From Triops longicaudatus (taxonomy: Eukaryota; Arthropoda; Branchiopoda; Notostraca; Triopsidae), in contig JAGQDJ010000156.1 of NCBI GenBank assembly GCA_022885665.1, positions 620,001 to 684,000 on the forward strand: a stretch of 64,000 nucleotides of DNA. Reading direction: 5' to 3'. Both the position numbers and the translations under genes were made by a program. Of the stretch, positions 46,470-58,733 are shown piece after piece. Each line of letters opens with the position of its first letter. Positions within the stretch are counted from its first letter, which is position 1. The notes below the pieces were generated by a model. It ran no database searches, was not told the DNA's origin, and saw only the letters and a list, made by a program, of their open reading frames with translations.

Positions 46470-47912
46470 CTACTTTGGTGCATTCATAACCCTTTTACCT
46501 ATGCTTTTCAGCTTTGCTAAAAGCGGGTCTTCTGAGGATACGGTAAAAGGTAACGTCGCTCTTTTATAATAGTCAGGAAGTAACTCAATATTGTTGATTA
46601 CGGTCTGCAACAAGTGTGAGCGTTCTACACCAGTACCTAAAATTTGAGCAAGGAAAGTGAAACATCAAAGTCAGAACGGATCAATAAAGAATAATAACGA
46701 ATTGCAAGCTTAATGCCGAACGAAAACGAAATAATAACAACAACAATAAATAAAAATAAATAGATAAGAGATAAAATAAACGAAAGACACACAATCTACT
46801 AATTAACTTAACGAAAAAAATACGCAAAACAAATTAAAAACCGAGTTATTAGCTAAAATAAACAAAACTAAGAAAAGCAAACGTAATTACCTGGCGCAGA
46901 AAAGTTAACGTTGGTAAAGTGGATATGCAAATGGTAGTAAGAAGGTTGATAATGTATGTAAATCCTCTGTTGACTTGCAGGTAGTCCGTACGTATCTTGG
47001 ATTGCTTTCTACGGAAAAAAAACTATAGGTTATACAGGCCACAGAGTCATAGGCATACCGATCCTTGCTTCAGTAAATTTCTAAGCAGTGGCAGACTCTC
47101 TTGATTTAAGTCTCGCAAAGATGCAAGGCCTTTTTTATGTATGATAGCAATCATATACAGGTTAGCAACTGTTTGTCCGTCCCACTTCAAATCGGGCAGC
47201 AAAATGAAGCCGAGTTCTGTATCCGGGTCTTCGTAGACAATCCTTTCTTTTTCTTTTCGGTGTTCTAAGATATTGAAAACCCACTAGGAAAGATAAATAA
47301 AAGTAAAAAAAACGTATCTACAAAAAGTATTAACGTTTACCTGTAAATCAAATTTACGCTCTTCAATGTGTGGCTTTACAACCGTTTCATGCAGCTCGGG
47401 TGTCTCGTTCACTAAGTAGTATTGCTTAGGCAGGTATTTCTCAATATGTTTTTCTGTAGCAGGGTGAATTAAGTTTACTTTAATTCCTATTTACAGAGGA
47501 TAAATTTTAGTTACGATTCCAGGATGATGAAAATAAATTTACCGTTAGCTTCAGACGCAGGAAAACATAGAAAATTTCCGTATATGTCATTTACAAATTC
47601 CTTTTTAAGCGAGCAGCCGTTGCTGAGAATTTGGTCCAAATCTGAGCGAGCGAACGCTGCCTTTTCCAAAAGCAACACAGCTTTGTTTGTTATTTTATTG
47701 TGCTCAACCGTAGCTTCCACAACAATCTTTTTGTGCTCAGGATTTTCTGTCAATATACGGGTGATTTTAAAACTTTCAAAAGAAGTTAAGCTATCATTAT
47801 AGTTAGAAGACGGGTTTTCACACTTCTCTTCTGTGTTATCGAGTTTTGGTCGTTTACAAGCAACTTCTTCAACTTCTTCCACGTTACTCAGTTTTGAATC
47901 GGCCGACGCCAT
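46470..47912 (-). CDS. DCPS: Scavenger mRNA decapping enzyme (m7GpppX diphosphatase)
   Basis: DCPS hydrolyses the m7GpppN cap left after 3'-to-5' mRNA decay. Exons on the minus strand (47543-47912, 47341-47486, 47059-47283, 46891-47008, 46470-46636) join in frame to 341 residues (human 337). Family blocks: VNLIHPATEKHIEKYLPKQ, LPDLKWDGQTVANLYMIAI, SLRDLNQESLPLLRNLLKQG and the HIT motif HLHIHF with histidines at 273, 275 and 277, the last the nucleophile position. GVERSHLL and DPLLAKLKSI follow. The ATG at 47912 gives MASADSKL, normal for the family. A possible extra donor, ATAG|GTAAAA (46498), near the 3' end could replace the last nine residues (see findings). UBE3D follows immediately on the same strand. 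Confidence 0.95.
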
Positions 47913-50900
47913 TTTAATCTGTGAACGTGATCTTCGGGCTATACAGGTTCAGTTTCTTCCGTTCCCCGAGACTGCTTCATGTTCCAGCTACCTGAACCGA
48001 TGTTTTTCGGAACTGTGTCTTGGCATAGCGTTCTCTTCTCTGCCAACTTCTGTCTGTTGCCATAGGACTGGAACTAGACGAGACACAATTTGGCAGCACA
48101 AAGCCGTTTGCCCAAGACGCCCGTTCCGAAAATTGAAACGAGGATTTTGATTGGACAGCTCTTCCCGCTTGGACAAACAAAACGTAATATCAGTGAAGTA
48201 GACAATGAAACTAAGCGTGGTAATTGTGCGTAAAAAAAACTACTGTTGGAACATTTTCTTTTATACAAATTCGTATCTGCCTATTTTCGCCCTAAACGCT
48301 GCCATAGTTCCTATAGATGACGCCTGACGCCAGTTTTTTTTCAGTATTTCGTTGTCGATACTACCCTGAATGGCGGGATTATGACGTAGCCATTTTCATC
48401 CGCGGTACTTGCAAGTAAATATACCTGTTTTATTATACATGTTTCTTCGTTTCTTGAGCTACCTCTTAGTTTGATTGCCAAAAATCAAAACTGCCTCGTC
48501 ATAAATCGAGAGCTCTCTTGCTGCGAGCATCCTGTTTACCTTCAAAAACCCTCGTTAAGTTCAGAACATGGAAAGTGGGTGATTTACGAGCAGAATGCTC
48601 GGACTTTCTCTTGACATTTAAAGCTTGATAGCTCAGCAGAACTTTTACAGGTACTTGAATCATTGTCCAAAAATCCATGAGAACTGCTACTTTTCCTGTC
48701 TCCGTGATTACGTGTAGTCTACATTAATCACTCCTGTCCTAGATCTGTCGGTAATTTCGCTTTTGTTACTACGTCTTGTTCGCTAATGCGCTGCGAAAGG
48801 AGAACGAAGCTATATCGTGCTATATAAATACATTAGGCGCATTTATTTAACAAACGAGGAAATGTAGTACGTGTTTTACGACGTTGTTTAACGTTCGTTT
48901 GTTTAGAACCATGCATGACACGTCGGCTTCCGGCCCTAAATTTTTCTCCTCATTATTAAGGCACCTTAATGTAAAAACATTTCCTTATCATAGTGTCATT
49001 CAGCGCAATTTTATCTAAGAGTATCCGGCAAATCGATCGTATTATTGTGTCATTTACCGGAACACCGTCAAGCGAAAAGTTCGAAAAGGATGGAAGAGAG
49101 CATTGGTAACGAGGTTTTGTCTCAACTATAATAGCTCCGAGCTTTCCGAGTGCATCCCTTCTACCATACATGCAGGATTTACTTTTCAGCGGTCGTTGTT
49201 ACCTTTTGTCTAAGGAATTGCTTTTTCTTCAAGAGTAATTGCAATATCAGAAATCTCATCTTCCTTTCTATCGACTCCCACTTCATTGATCGCTTCGAAA
49301 AAAAAATCTGTAGACCGCAACTTGTCATCTTTTGTGGACCAGTGGCACAAAAGCTGGTGAGTCCGGATAGTACTTGAAAAGTGCCATGTCCAAGGACTCG
49401 CTTTTACAGATTGACGAGGAAAAAGCTCTACACCAGTAATTTCTCGTCCTTTCACAACAACACGGCGGTATACACAAGTTCCTCTTAGCCTTCGTCTCTT
49501 ACGTGCTTAACGAGATAATAAGCCCGAAGCATCGCTGTTTCTGACGAAACACGGGAAAGCTAAAAGGTTCTGGCTAAATGTCAGCAAGTGCATGCAGGCT
49601 GGTTGTAGAAGTAAAGTTTACAACGCAGAAAGAAGGGTTCCTTAAAAAAATCCCTGACAACGTTACGCCAATTTCAAGAAACATCTCGTTCCTTCTTTAT
49701 GGAGCGACTCTTTTTTACCTCTTTTGCTACGATCCTTTTGTGTAGGCCTTAATATAGTGAAATTAGTTGTTAAGTTGTAGCTACTTAAAGTAACCGCCTT
49801 TGCATTAATTACATGTATTTCTATTTGTCACGGATCGGCTTTCAACTAGAGACTCGCTTTCTTTTGCGTATGTTTTTACGTGGCTTCAGCGATTAGTCAC
49901 CGTGAACAATTGTTATTAGAAAAGAATGCGCAAAACTGCAAAATTAGAGATAGAATTAGAAATGCACGGAAATAAACCTTTGCCGCGCCAAAAACGTTTA
50001 AAATACTTTGTCTATATTTGTGAGTGTAATTTGTTTAATTGTGACTTGACACAGCTGCTAAATGCTTGCAAGAATGATGTCATAGAGCAATGTCTTGGTA
50101 GTATTTTATTGATTTCGCAAGTTCTTAGTAACGAAACTCTATACTACCGTATCACATAGGGCAATGCCAATGAAAATCGGGACATTTGGTCTTCAGAAAT
50201 GTTCAACCTTTAATGTCGTCTAAACTTGGTAGTGCACATTTGATTAGTTTTTATTACCAAAATTTTATGCTGCCGAGTTCCTGTGAATTTCTAGCACGTT
50301 TGCTGACTCGGCTGCACGTTAATAGCCGTTTGCTCACATAAATTCCGCGAATATTCAACATTGTCAGCCGACTGGAAAGTACTTTACAGTTCAGCTGGCT
50401 GGAGCTTATCAGCAGAGCACCAGAGGCGTCGTGAGGCGTTCAGTTTGGATGGGAGGGACGAGGTTGAGGGTAGAAACCTCCCTCAATTTAACAACTCGTA
50501 ATTTTTATTCTATCAACCGCGTGTTATGCAGAAAAATTGAGGGACAGGTAGCCGACGGTCGAGAATACCAGTCTTAATCTCTTAAACCGCAAATTCTAAA
50601 AGTGTTGTTAAGCGAAGTCAAAGTACAACATACGTAAACCAGGACTTTTAGATGTATTAGTGATTTTAAAATTCATTATGCAAAGCTCGGAGATTATATC
50701 CCAAATAAGGTTTGTTTAAAAAATTTTGAATTTGTAATTTACTAATGCGGTGAAGTAACAGCACAAAAGAAGCTAAGCTCGATGATAATAGTATTGTCAT
50801 TAAAATCAACCCGTAATCTCTTCCTTTTAAACAAAAGAAGCATCAACATGCACAAACCTACGACAGATTTCAGATAGAAAGAACGCTCGTAGCGATTTGT

Positions 50901-51654
50901 TTAGAAAATAAGAGACAGGTCGATGAAGATTAAAGTTGACTACAAAAGGTTAGGTAATGGCTTTACGGGAGTGTTTCAAAAGACAATGAAAGTAAGTTTG
51001 TGTATTGAGTTTCCCTGTACTTTTAAGCAAATGCCAGTGGAAGGAGAACATCAGAAAAAGGGAAGCAGTTTTATTTTCTAACGCACCGGTCTACATAAAC
51101 CCCTTATGGGAGAATTATATGGAAAATTTACATCATACTGTAAAAATGGCCAAAAAATCATAGAAACTTTTTTGACAGTAATGTTAGGGTTAAAGATATC
51201 TAGTGAACCTATTTAAATTTTCGTCAGAAAGCTTTTATTAAATTTGTAAATTATGGTTGATTTTTTGTTATTTTTTATACGGAAAAATGAAAATTTTTCA
51301 CGTTTGGCCTTTTTCAGTTTTTTCAATTGGGGTTTTGATTTGTTTAGGTTATTGGACATGAACGAAGAATCGAGCGACTAAGAAAAAAAAATTGCGTTAC
51401 GGAAGGCTACTTTGGTCTGTTCTAGTGTTACGTGTTTTCAGGAGTTACGTCTTAGTTTCTCATTTTGGCTGTCAGAAATCATAGGAAGTGTCTCTACCTG
51501 GAGCAAGTTGTCTCTGGTTAATTGTAGCCTTCCGTAACAAAGAAAATAAATGTGTGTCCGTGGGTTCCGTTCTAAATGTCTTATTTACTGGACTCGCAAA
51601 AAGCGCTTCTGAGACAGTAATCCTAGGACAGGTGTATGACGTCGGGGGCGTTTC
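47913..51654. other. No recognised gene
   Basis: The DCPS promoter must lie at the left end. One ATG-started frame of 77 codons (49926-50159) is cysteine-containing but lacks a signal peptide and similarity I can name. A 23-codon frame from 50923 ends at a good donor (AAA|GTAAGT, 50991), but no partner exon was found. The rest is AT-rich and non-coding. Confidence 0.45.
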
Positions 51655-52405
51655 ACTTCGTAGCATTGCACTTCGTCACACTTGACTTAGTTAATGACAT
51701 TTCGCCCCAAGAGCACTTTGCCACACGATCACTTCGTCACGCGACATTTGGCTACAATCCGTATGCTTCGTACACGTACAGTTTCTCCGTATTCCTTATG
51801 CTCTACAAGCTTCTACTTTAAGGTTAATGGATTATGTCTAGCTTCATTAATTAAGACCTCTTTCACATACACTCAAGCTACATGAAACTTTAAAAGCGCA
51901 TTGTATTAGCACATCTACATTAAAGCTGATTTTAACCCAGATAATTGATTTTAATCCAAATAATTGATTTTAACCAACGTAACTCGGATAGAAATATAAT
52001 AAAAACGTGAGGCACGGAATAAGAAAGACAAACATTGTAAAAGGAAATAAATCAAAAGAAATACGCAATCACAAGCACGGTAAATGTCTTGAATATAGCA
52101 ATTATGTTTTTTCAATAGATTCCAAAAGTGAAACAAAAGGAAAGTAAGCAAAAGCACAAACATTTTGGGTTTTATCAAATTATTTACAATTATAGAACAC
52201 CAGAAATATCACAGTAAAGTCTTAAAACTATGCAAGCAAACATTGAAAAGAATCAAGCAGTCATAGGCTATTACTTCCACAACATGAAGCGTACTCAATG
52301 TAGCGAAGTGTCACTGTGGTGAAATAATCGTGTAGCGAAGTGCTCGTAGGGAAGTAGTATCGTGTGACGAGGCAAAATGTGATGAAGTGTAATGTTACGA
52401 TATGA
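51655..52405. mobile_element. Foldback-like element with repetitive inverted arms
   Basis: The arm at about 51655-51776 is built of degenerate 10-12-base units (CACTTCGTCACA-like, about seven copies). The arm at about 52280-52404 is its inverted counterpart. Reverse-complemented, the right arm reads TCGTAACATTACACTTCATC against TCGTAGCATTGCACTTCGTC on the left, and GAGCACTTCGCTACACGA against GAGCACTTTGCCACACGA. About 500 bases of AT-rich interior carry no transposase. Long arms made of short repeats resemble foldback (FB) elements. No target duplication was identified, so the ends are approximate. Confidence 0.65.
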
Positions 52406-53615
52406 TGCTGACTCCATGCTGCTACACGCTTTGTACTTGGTGGAAAAAGTTCTCAAAATCCTTTTGCTTAGTTCGTTTTTTGGGTAAAAAAATTAATAGG
52501 TAAGGAGGAACGGATTTCGACAAAGCCAACGACAAAGATAAAGGCACAGTTTATAAACTTAACTGAAGCGGAGATAAGGTTTTGTGCGTAAAATCCAAAT
52601 AAGGATAACGAATGTGGCAGGACAAGAAATTGTCTGAGGGCTATTTCGCAGAGAGCCAAGTGGCCCAGCTAGGCTTCGACCCTACGAAGGACGCCCGTCA
52701 TGGCTCAACTACGTTTCCCGGAACGGTTTGTAGACAATGCAAGGAAGACCCCTTTCTCCAGCGGTCACCCATGGCGGTTTCCCTTTATGCCTCTCTTTTA
52801 TGTGGGGCGAAACGGAAAGCCGCAGAGTTGAAGTGTATAGCATGAAGACGTCATTACAAAGCAATGACGATAGGGCTCTACATTTTAGAGATAATTGTCT
52901 AGGGTGGTATACTGCAAATCTATCAAGGCGTATGCTTTGTGAACTCAAGCTCCGCCAATTTCCCCAATCTCGTGTGCTCGTAGAAAAATCAAGTAGCTCT
53001 ACCTAATCTCGTTTTCACGAAAAGTCAGGAAAAGTAAGACTCGTTTGTAAATTGAAAATACTCTGTCAAAGAGTCTTATCGCATACGGAAAACCAAAAGG
53101 CAAATTCTGGTAATGCAAATAAATGTATACCGTAAAAATACAAAACTGGACTTCGTACGAAATTGTGAATTTTCATTTTATAGAGGGATTGCGATATGAA
53201 ATGATGATAAACAAATTCGCTAGTTAAATATAATTTACCGAAGCATTTTTTTATTGAATTGAACTCATTAACTGGAAGTTCGTGTAGTTTCCTTTTGCGT
53301 AAGGTGTGCATATTGAGGTACATAAGAACACGTCAGTAGGGCATCTGTTTATGCATACAAACATTCTCACAATTGCAAGAATGCTTAGGAAGTTTTGAAA
53401 CTCAAAGGCTTCAATGTGTGATTTTCATACGTGCACATAACTTGCAAAATTTAGGATACGCATATTACGTGTATGTAGAGCACGAATTCCAAACTGTGTT
53501 TTTATGCTAATATTAGAAAATCGAATTTATCTCTAGAAAAAGATTGTGTGTTGTTTAAATAGCTGAGAACGTCAATATATTTAAAATGTGTGACCTTTTG
53601 GGTCGTTTTTTCCAG

Positions 53616-53859
53616 TGTACCTGTAGCGTGGGCTAACGCTTGCTCTCAACTTAAGATTTGCAGCGAAAAGGATTGGTCTTTCGAATTAAATGATAAAGTA
53701 AGAAATATTTTATGGGAGTTAAAATCCCGTTCTGGTGAATATGTCAAAACGCGTAAATCTTGTAAAACGAAATGGCTTAGGCAAGTTTATTTTATGGAAG
53801 ACTGGTCATTTAAAACCCCCAGAAGAACCTCTCGTCCTAATAACATTGTACTCCCATAA
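53616..53859 (+). CDS. Candidate terminal coding exon, unrecognised
   Basis: After a fair acceptor (GTTTTTTCCAG|), one frame stays open for about 80 codons to a TAA at 53859. It encodes ACSQLKICSEKDWSFELNDK, then WELKSRSGEYVKTRKSCK, and ends SRPNNIVLP. AT-rich, A-tract sequence typical of a 3' flank follows. Composition (Cys, Lys, Trp) looks more protein-like than neighbouring frames, and a secreted peptide precursor is conceivable. No upstream exon with a signal peptide in the matching phase was found, and an internal donor-like AAA|GTAAGA (53699) also exists. It may be chance. Confidence 0.25.
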
Positions 53860-56800
53860 TAAGCCAAAAAGTAAATAATAATAATAAAATAAAAAATAAA
53901 ATAAAAATAATTCATAAAGTGAAAAGTAACGCTAAAATTACGGTAATTCAATTTTTTCTTCACGTTACATTTCTTTTCGTCAGAACCACATGGAAAGTGT
54001 TAGCTGATTAAATTATGAATTACTTAAAAAATAACTCGTTTTACAAAATTGCAGCACATTTCTTCTTAATATAAATATTTGCCTAACTTAACATAAAAAG
54101 ACAGTTAAACGCATACAATTTAGATCGTAGCAAAAACTTCGCTAGATGGGAGCCATTGTGGAGTGCAGTAATATCTGAGCCTTCTCTAGTACTTCTAAAA
54201 AACCACAAGAGGCTTTTGTCTACGAATTGGTGGATTACGTCCATTAGAAAGGCCGACGGAGGAAAGGTTGATAAGGTGAGAGTCGTGGTTATTAAAATGA
54301 TTTCGGTCCTGTTTCCCTTCAAAACCGCACGTTGGGCAGACTACTCGTCTTGCCTTGGATGCGAATGAATAGCGCGATGGGAAAAAACCTTTTAAATCGC
54401 CCGAAATTTCGGTACGGTAGCTCTACAATTGGCGAGTGTCACTATAAAGTTGTCAGACCACCCAGTCACCAAGCCACGCCCATTTCCGGGACTTTCCGTC
54501 TCGTGACGGGAGGTGGCCTGTTATTGTTGGGCAGGAAATAATAGTAAATCCTTTCTGGCGCTTCATTAGCAGTGTGGTTGCCGTAATAACAGGTATATTA
54601 ACCCTACACGCTCTTTTCAGCAAGTTGCTGTTTGTAGTTTGAAGTCTTACTTTTTACATTTGAAGCAAAAAAACTGCCTTTTATGCCCTAGGGTTTGGAA
54701 AATGAAGTGCAGTACTTGCCAAGAAGGTATTTCGAGTCATTTCTCAACAGTTCACCTTTGTAATAAATACAACTGAAGCGAATTTGGGTACAATGGCAAA
54801 TATACTGTGATGTTTACCATTGCATTGCCGAGGTTTCCCATAGGGTTACCTTTACTTCGTACTTCAAGCGAGGCAGAAATTGAAGGGACAGTGTTTGTCA
54901 GAAGGAGAAAAATAGCGCAGTGCTTCTGGGACACTGTTTAATCGCTTTTTTTTTCTCCATTGACGGATTTATCTGAGTTTAGTCTCAGTGTACGGATGTC
55001 CGGTAATGGCTTTTTTCCTTTTACTGAGCAAGAAAGGAAGTACTTTAAGCGGTTCGAGTTGCATTCGTTCATGGCACAAAGAACTGAGTTCGGAGAGATT
55101 CCCAAAGCTACGCGAGTGACAATTCCGAAATATTCTTCTCGCAAAAACTAATTTATATTACTATTTGTTTTTCTTTTCTCTTCTTCTTTTTTTTTTTTAA
55201 AAAATCGCTTTATATAACGTTAGAGAAATCTGTTTATACTTGTCGAACAGTAATAATTTCTTCGAGATCAACACTAATCAAATGCGTATATTTTCTGCTG
55301 AAATATTTTGTCTGAACTCAGAATTTTATTTTTATGAAAATTTCCGGTTTTTTTTTGTTTTGTTTTTTAATACGCAGTAACTTTCAAGAAGTGTAGTAAT
55401 AAGTCTCAGCGTCTCTCCCAGGAATAGAAATGACATTACTGTAGTCAAGAAACCTATTTGCAAGTTAGATTCCTACCATAAGCGAGCCTAAGCGTAAAAA
55501 TTGTATCCGAAATTTTCCCTCACATATTTCACAAGCTGTGTCTCTTCCATTTACATCGATTTCGACGCTTCTGGATTCTATTCTCTTATTTATTTTTAAA
55601 TCTGGACAACAAACAGCCACAAAATCCGTCAGCTGCTATTCAGCAGCTGGCGGGGTTCGTTCTGTATACAGCAACATTACGACGATGGACTTTACCAAAG
55701 AAAAGAGGAAACTGGGGCAACTTCACAACTGTCTTGGAGTACGATGCAAACTACGTGGATTTTGTACGTAATTTCCTGTCTTCCTTGTATGTCAACTTGT
55801 GGTGCCCGGGAACTTTGCGTCATACAATCTTTTTTTATTACCAATACAATGCTAGGAAGGTTGTTTGCTTGAATACAGGTGCGGAGATTCTCTTCAACCA
55901 GTCGCGTTCATAGCGGTAGCCTAACGCACACAATCGCATGTAATACCTCTGTAATCTTACTGGTATGGAAACGAGGATACAGAGAGACAGCGACCAAAGC
56001 GGAAGTTAATCCTAGAAAGGATGTTCTCAAGGGAGGTCAAGTCAGCATCTGTTCCATCTTCGGGGCATGATGACCTGCGGGAAATCAAAGATGACGGGCC
56101 TCTCGGGACCTGTACCTATTCACGGTTCCGAAGACGTTGTGCTTTATGGCGAAGGGCAAGTATTATATCCTTTGCCCTATTCCCATTTAATAGACGAATC
56201 CCATAATTGTGACAGATACACATAATTATTCTCTTTTAGCAATAATTTAATAATAAACGTTAGGTAATACTAGCTATTAAAGAAGCTTTCATGTGTCTCA
56301 AACAAATTTACTTAATATGAAAAAATATGAATTAAGTAAATAATGAAACTTTGTTGTAGAGGCATGCGTTAAGCTTATGGATTCGTTTCGAAATTGTCAG
56401 AATATACGGGTGAGTTTTTCAGAGTACGATTTCATACGGTACAGTACAAAATTTCCTACATTGGGATTAATGCAACTTTAACCGCGACGATTCGAAGTTA
56501 CTTGTATGTCCCAAAGGCATGTGAGAAATGAAGACTACAAAATAGGGCGTAATTAAGTAAAAAAACGTGTGACATAAAGACGCTAACCACGGTAAAAGAG
56601 TTATCTCCGGCACACCCATTCCCAGTACGTCTATGATTAACGTTGTTGACCGAGAAGCACGTGAGGATGGCGCACAAGACGCTCGTAACCGCAAAGGTGA
56701 AAACCCAACTTGGTAATATATAATCATTTTTGCTCGTTTTGAGAATTTCATATGTTAATAAAAAAATCCTATTCCTTTTTTTTTAATACAAACTATTTCT

Positions 56801-58697
56801 AACTAACCTACAGTTCAAGAGAATGCCTGCAGAGCACAGTAAAATGACCAGTTTTGTGTTACACCTCACAATTTGAAGAAACACGACAGGAAAAAGACTT
56901 TGTTCCATTCGTGCATCGGAAATTAGTAGAACTAGCGGAGAACTCACACGTCGCATTCTCACATAAAACGTCATAGTATTAAATTATATCTCAAGTTACT
57001 TTAGAATAAGATACCCAAATACCGTCTACTAGCCTAATACCGTCAATCGGCAGATCTCGAGAGATATGGTGTTTCTGGTGAAAACTTTTAATTATGCACT
57101 AGATGTCGCGAAAGTACAATACTCAAGAAAACAGTCTTTTTTTCATTTGTTTACAAGCTATGTGCAGTCAAAGTTTAGAGGCGTACTCTTATACTCTTAG
57201 AGGCGTACTTATTTACAGCTTCCAAGTAACAATGCAGTTCGCCTATATCTTCAGCAGTTTTGTTTCTCACTTCTCTAAAGAATCGTTTGCACGGATATTT
57301 TTGCAGCAAACTTTGTGAATTACTAGATAATTCAAAGTTTTACAGAACTCAGGCTTAATGGCGTCTACTAAGGATGTGCTAAAAGGCGTCTACCCTTAAC
57401 ACGTGAGAGAATGAGAGGTCGCTAGTCAAAGCGATGAGTCTAAAAGGTTGTTACAGCACTTTGGTTGAAAAATCTTGACTTTTTGATACGCAAGCTTAAG
57501 TAGACGGCAATTGGACACCTTACTCTATATCTCAAATGTGTACGACGGTTATGATTGTCGGTGCGTTCACTTTTTTACGTTCAAAGTTGTACTAATTTAC
57601 CGAACGAAAGTCCATACATAAGCTTACTATTATGTGACATAATGTATGTATTTGTTATTGTTTTATCTGCTACATCAACAACTATTGAAGTGAAACGATG
57701 TGCGGCAACGAACAAAGCTCACATCGACGAAAGTAATAAAAAAAAGTATTACTAATACTTAATCAAGGATATCACGTGAATCAAAGATTTTAGCTTCTTT
57801 TATATTCCGTTTACTGGAAATTCACAAATTATTTCGTATGTACTGGAAAAAGTCACAAAATGTTGTTTATGCACGTGGGAAAATCTAATAAAAAAGTCAC
57901 TTATTCCCTAAGGTTCGTGAACTGAATCACCCTTCTTTACGGATCAAGTGCGATTCTCTCCGAATCCCGTAACGTAAGCAGCTTTCACTTCATAATTGCA
58001 ATTCCTCCTACGAGTAACAAGCTGCGAGCTTTGATGGAGACCAGATTAGAAAGCGAAGAGGGTAAATCTGACGGTTTACGAAACTGATCTAATTTAGAGC
58101 ATTTGAAAGTCTTGACAAAATATTGTCCGTTCTGCTTCTCTAAGCCGTGTCGAGAAGCTCGAACCGAGCCTAATGCGTCGAGACATAGCAACACCATGAG
58201 AAGGTTTTAGACCGACACACATATTGGACTAATTTTTCGAGTCAACTCCATGGTAGAATCTTAGAGCAACATGACTGGTCATACAGTAAAGATCATTTCT
58301 TGGTACCAAAACCCTGGACCATAGATTTTGCATGAAATTTCGTTAAATTGTGGAAGCAGCTTGGGAAATTTTTCAACTGCCGAAGAAGCTTCTGTGGATA
58401 TTTAAGCCGTTATTTTCACTCAGACTCGGACCCCAATGGTAAAATCGTTAAAAATGGCAGAACATCAGTTATAAATAACAACCGTTCGTGACAGCTTTAA
58501 ACTAGCATTACCGGCAAGACGGGGCCAAAATGGTTAGAAATAATTAAGGTCGTCGGCAAGAAATTAAAAGAGACGAAAATTTACGTGTTATGGTAGCATG
58601 GGCTTGTATGGTTGTGAGAGAAGTTTTCTCTGGAAAGCTTGAATTGCTCGTGAGGCGCACGCCACGTATTCATCGCTCACTGTGCTGCCAGCTTTTC

Positions 58698-58733
58698 TTT
58701 CTTTTTTTTTTTTTTAAAAAAAAAAAGAAATTC
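58698..58733. repeat. T/A homopolymer palindrome
   Basis: TTTC, T14, A11, then GAAA: the largest of the three self-complementary homopolymer blocks in the window. Confidence 0.85.

Noticed and set aside
52612..52845. 77-codon frame in a locally GC-richer patch
   Set aside because: It overlaps another open frame on the same strand. No splice signals or recognisable domain; possibly an old repeat.
55470..55911. About 147-codon stop-free frame on the plus strand
   Set aside because: No ATG near its start and no family resemblance. Roughly one such frame is expected by chance over six frames of 64 kb.
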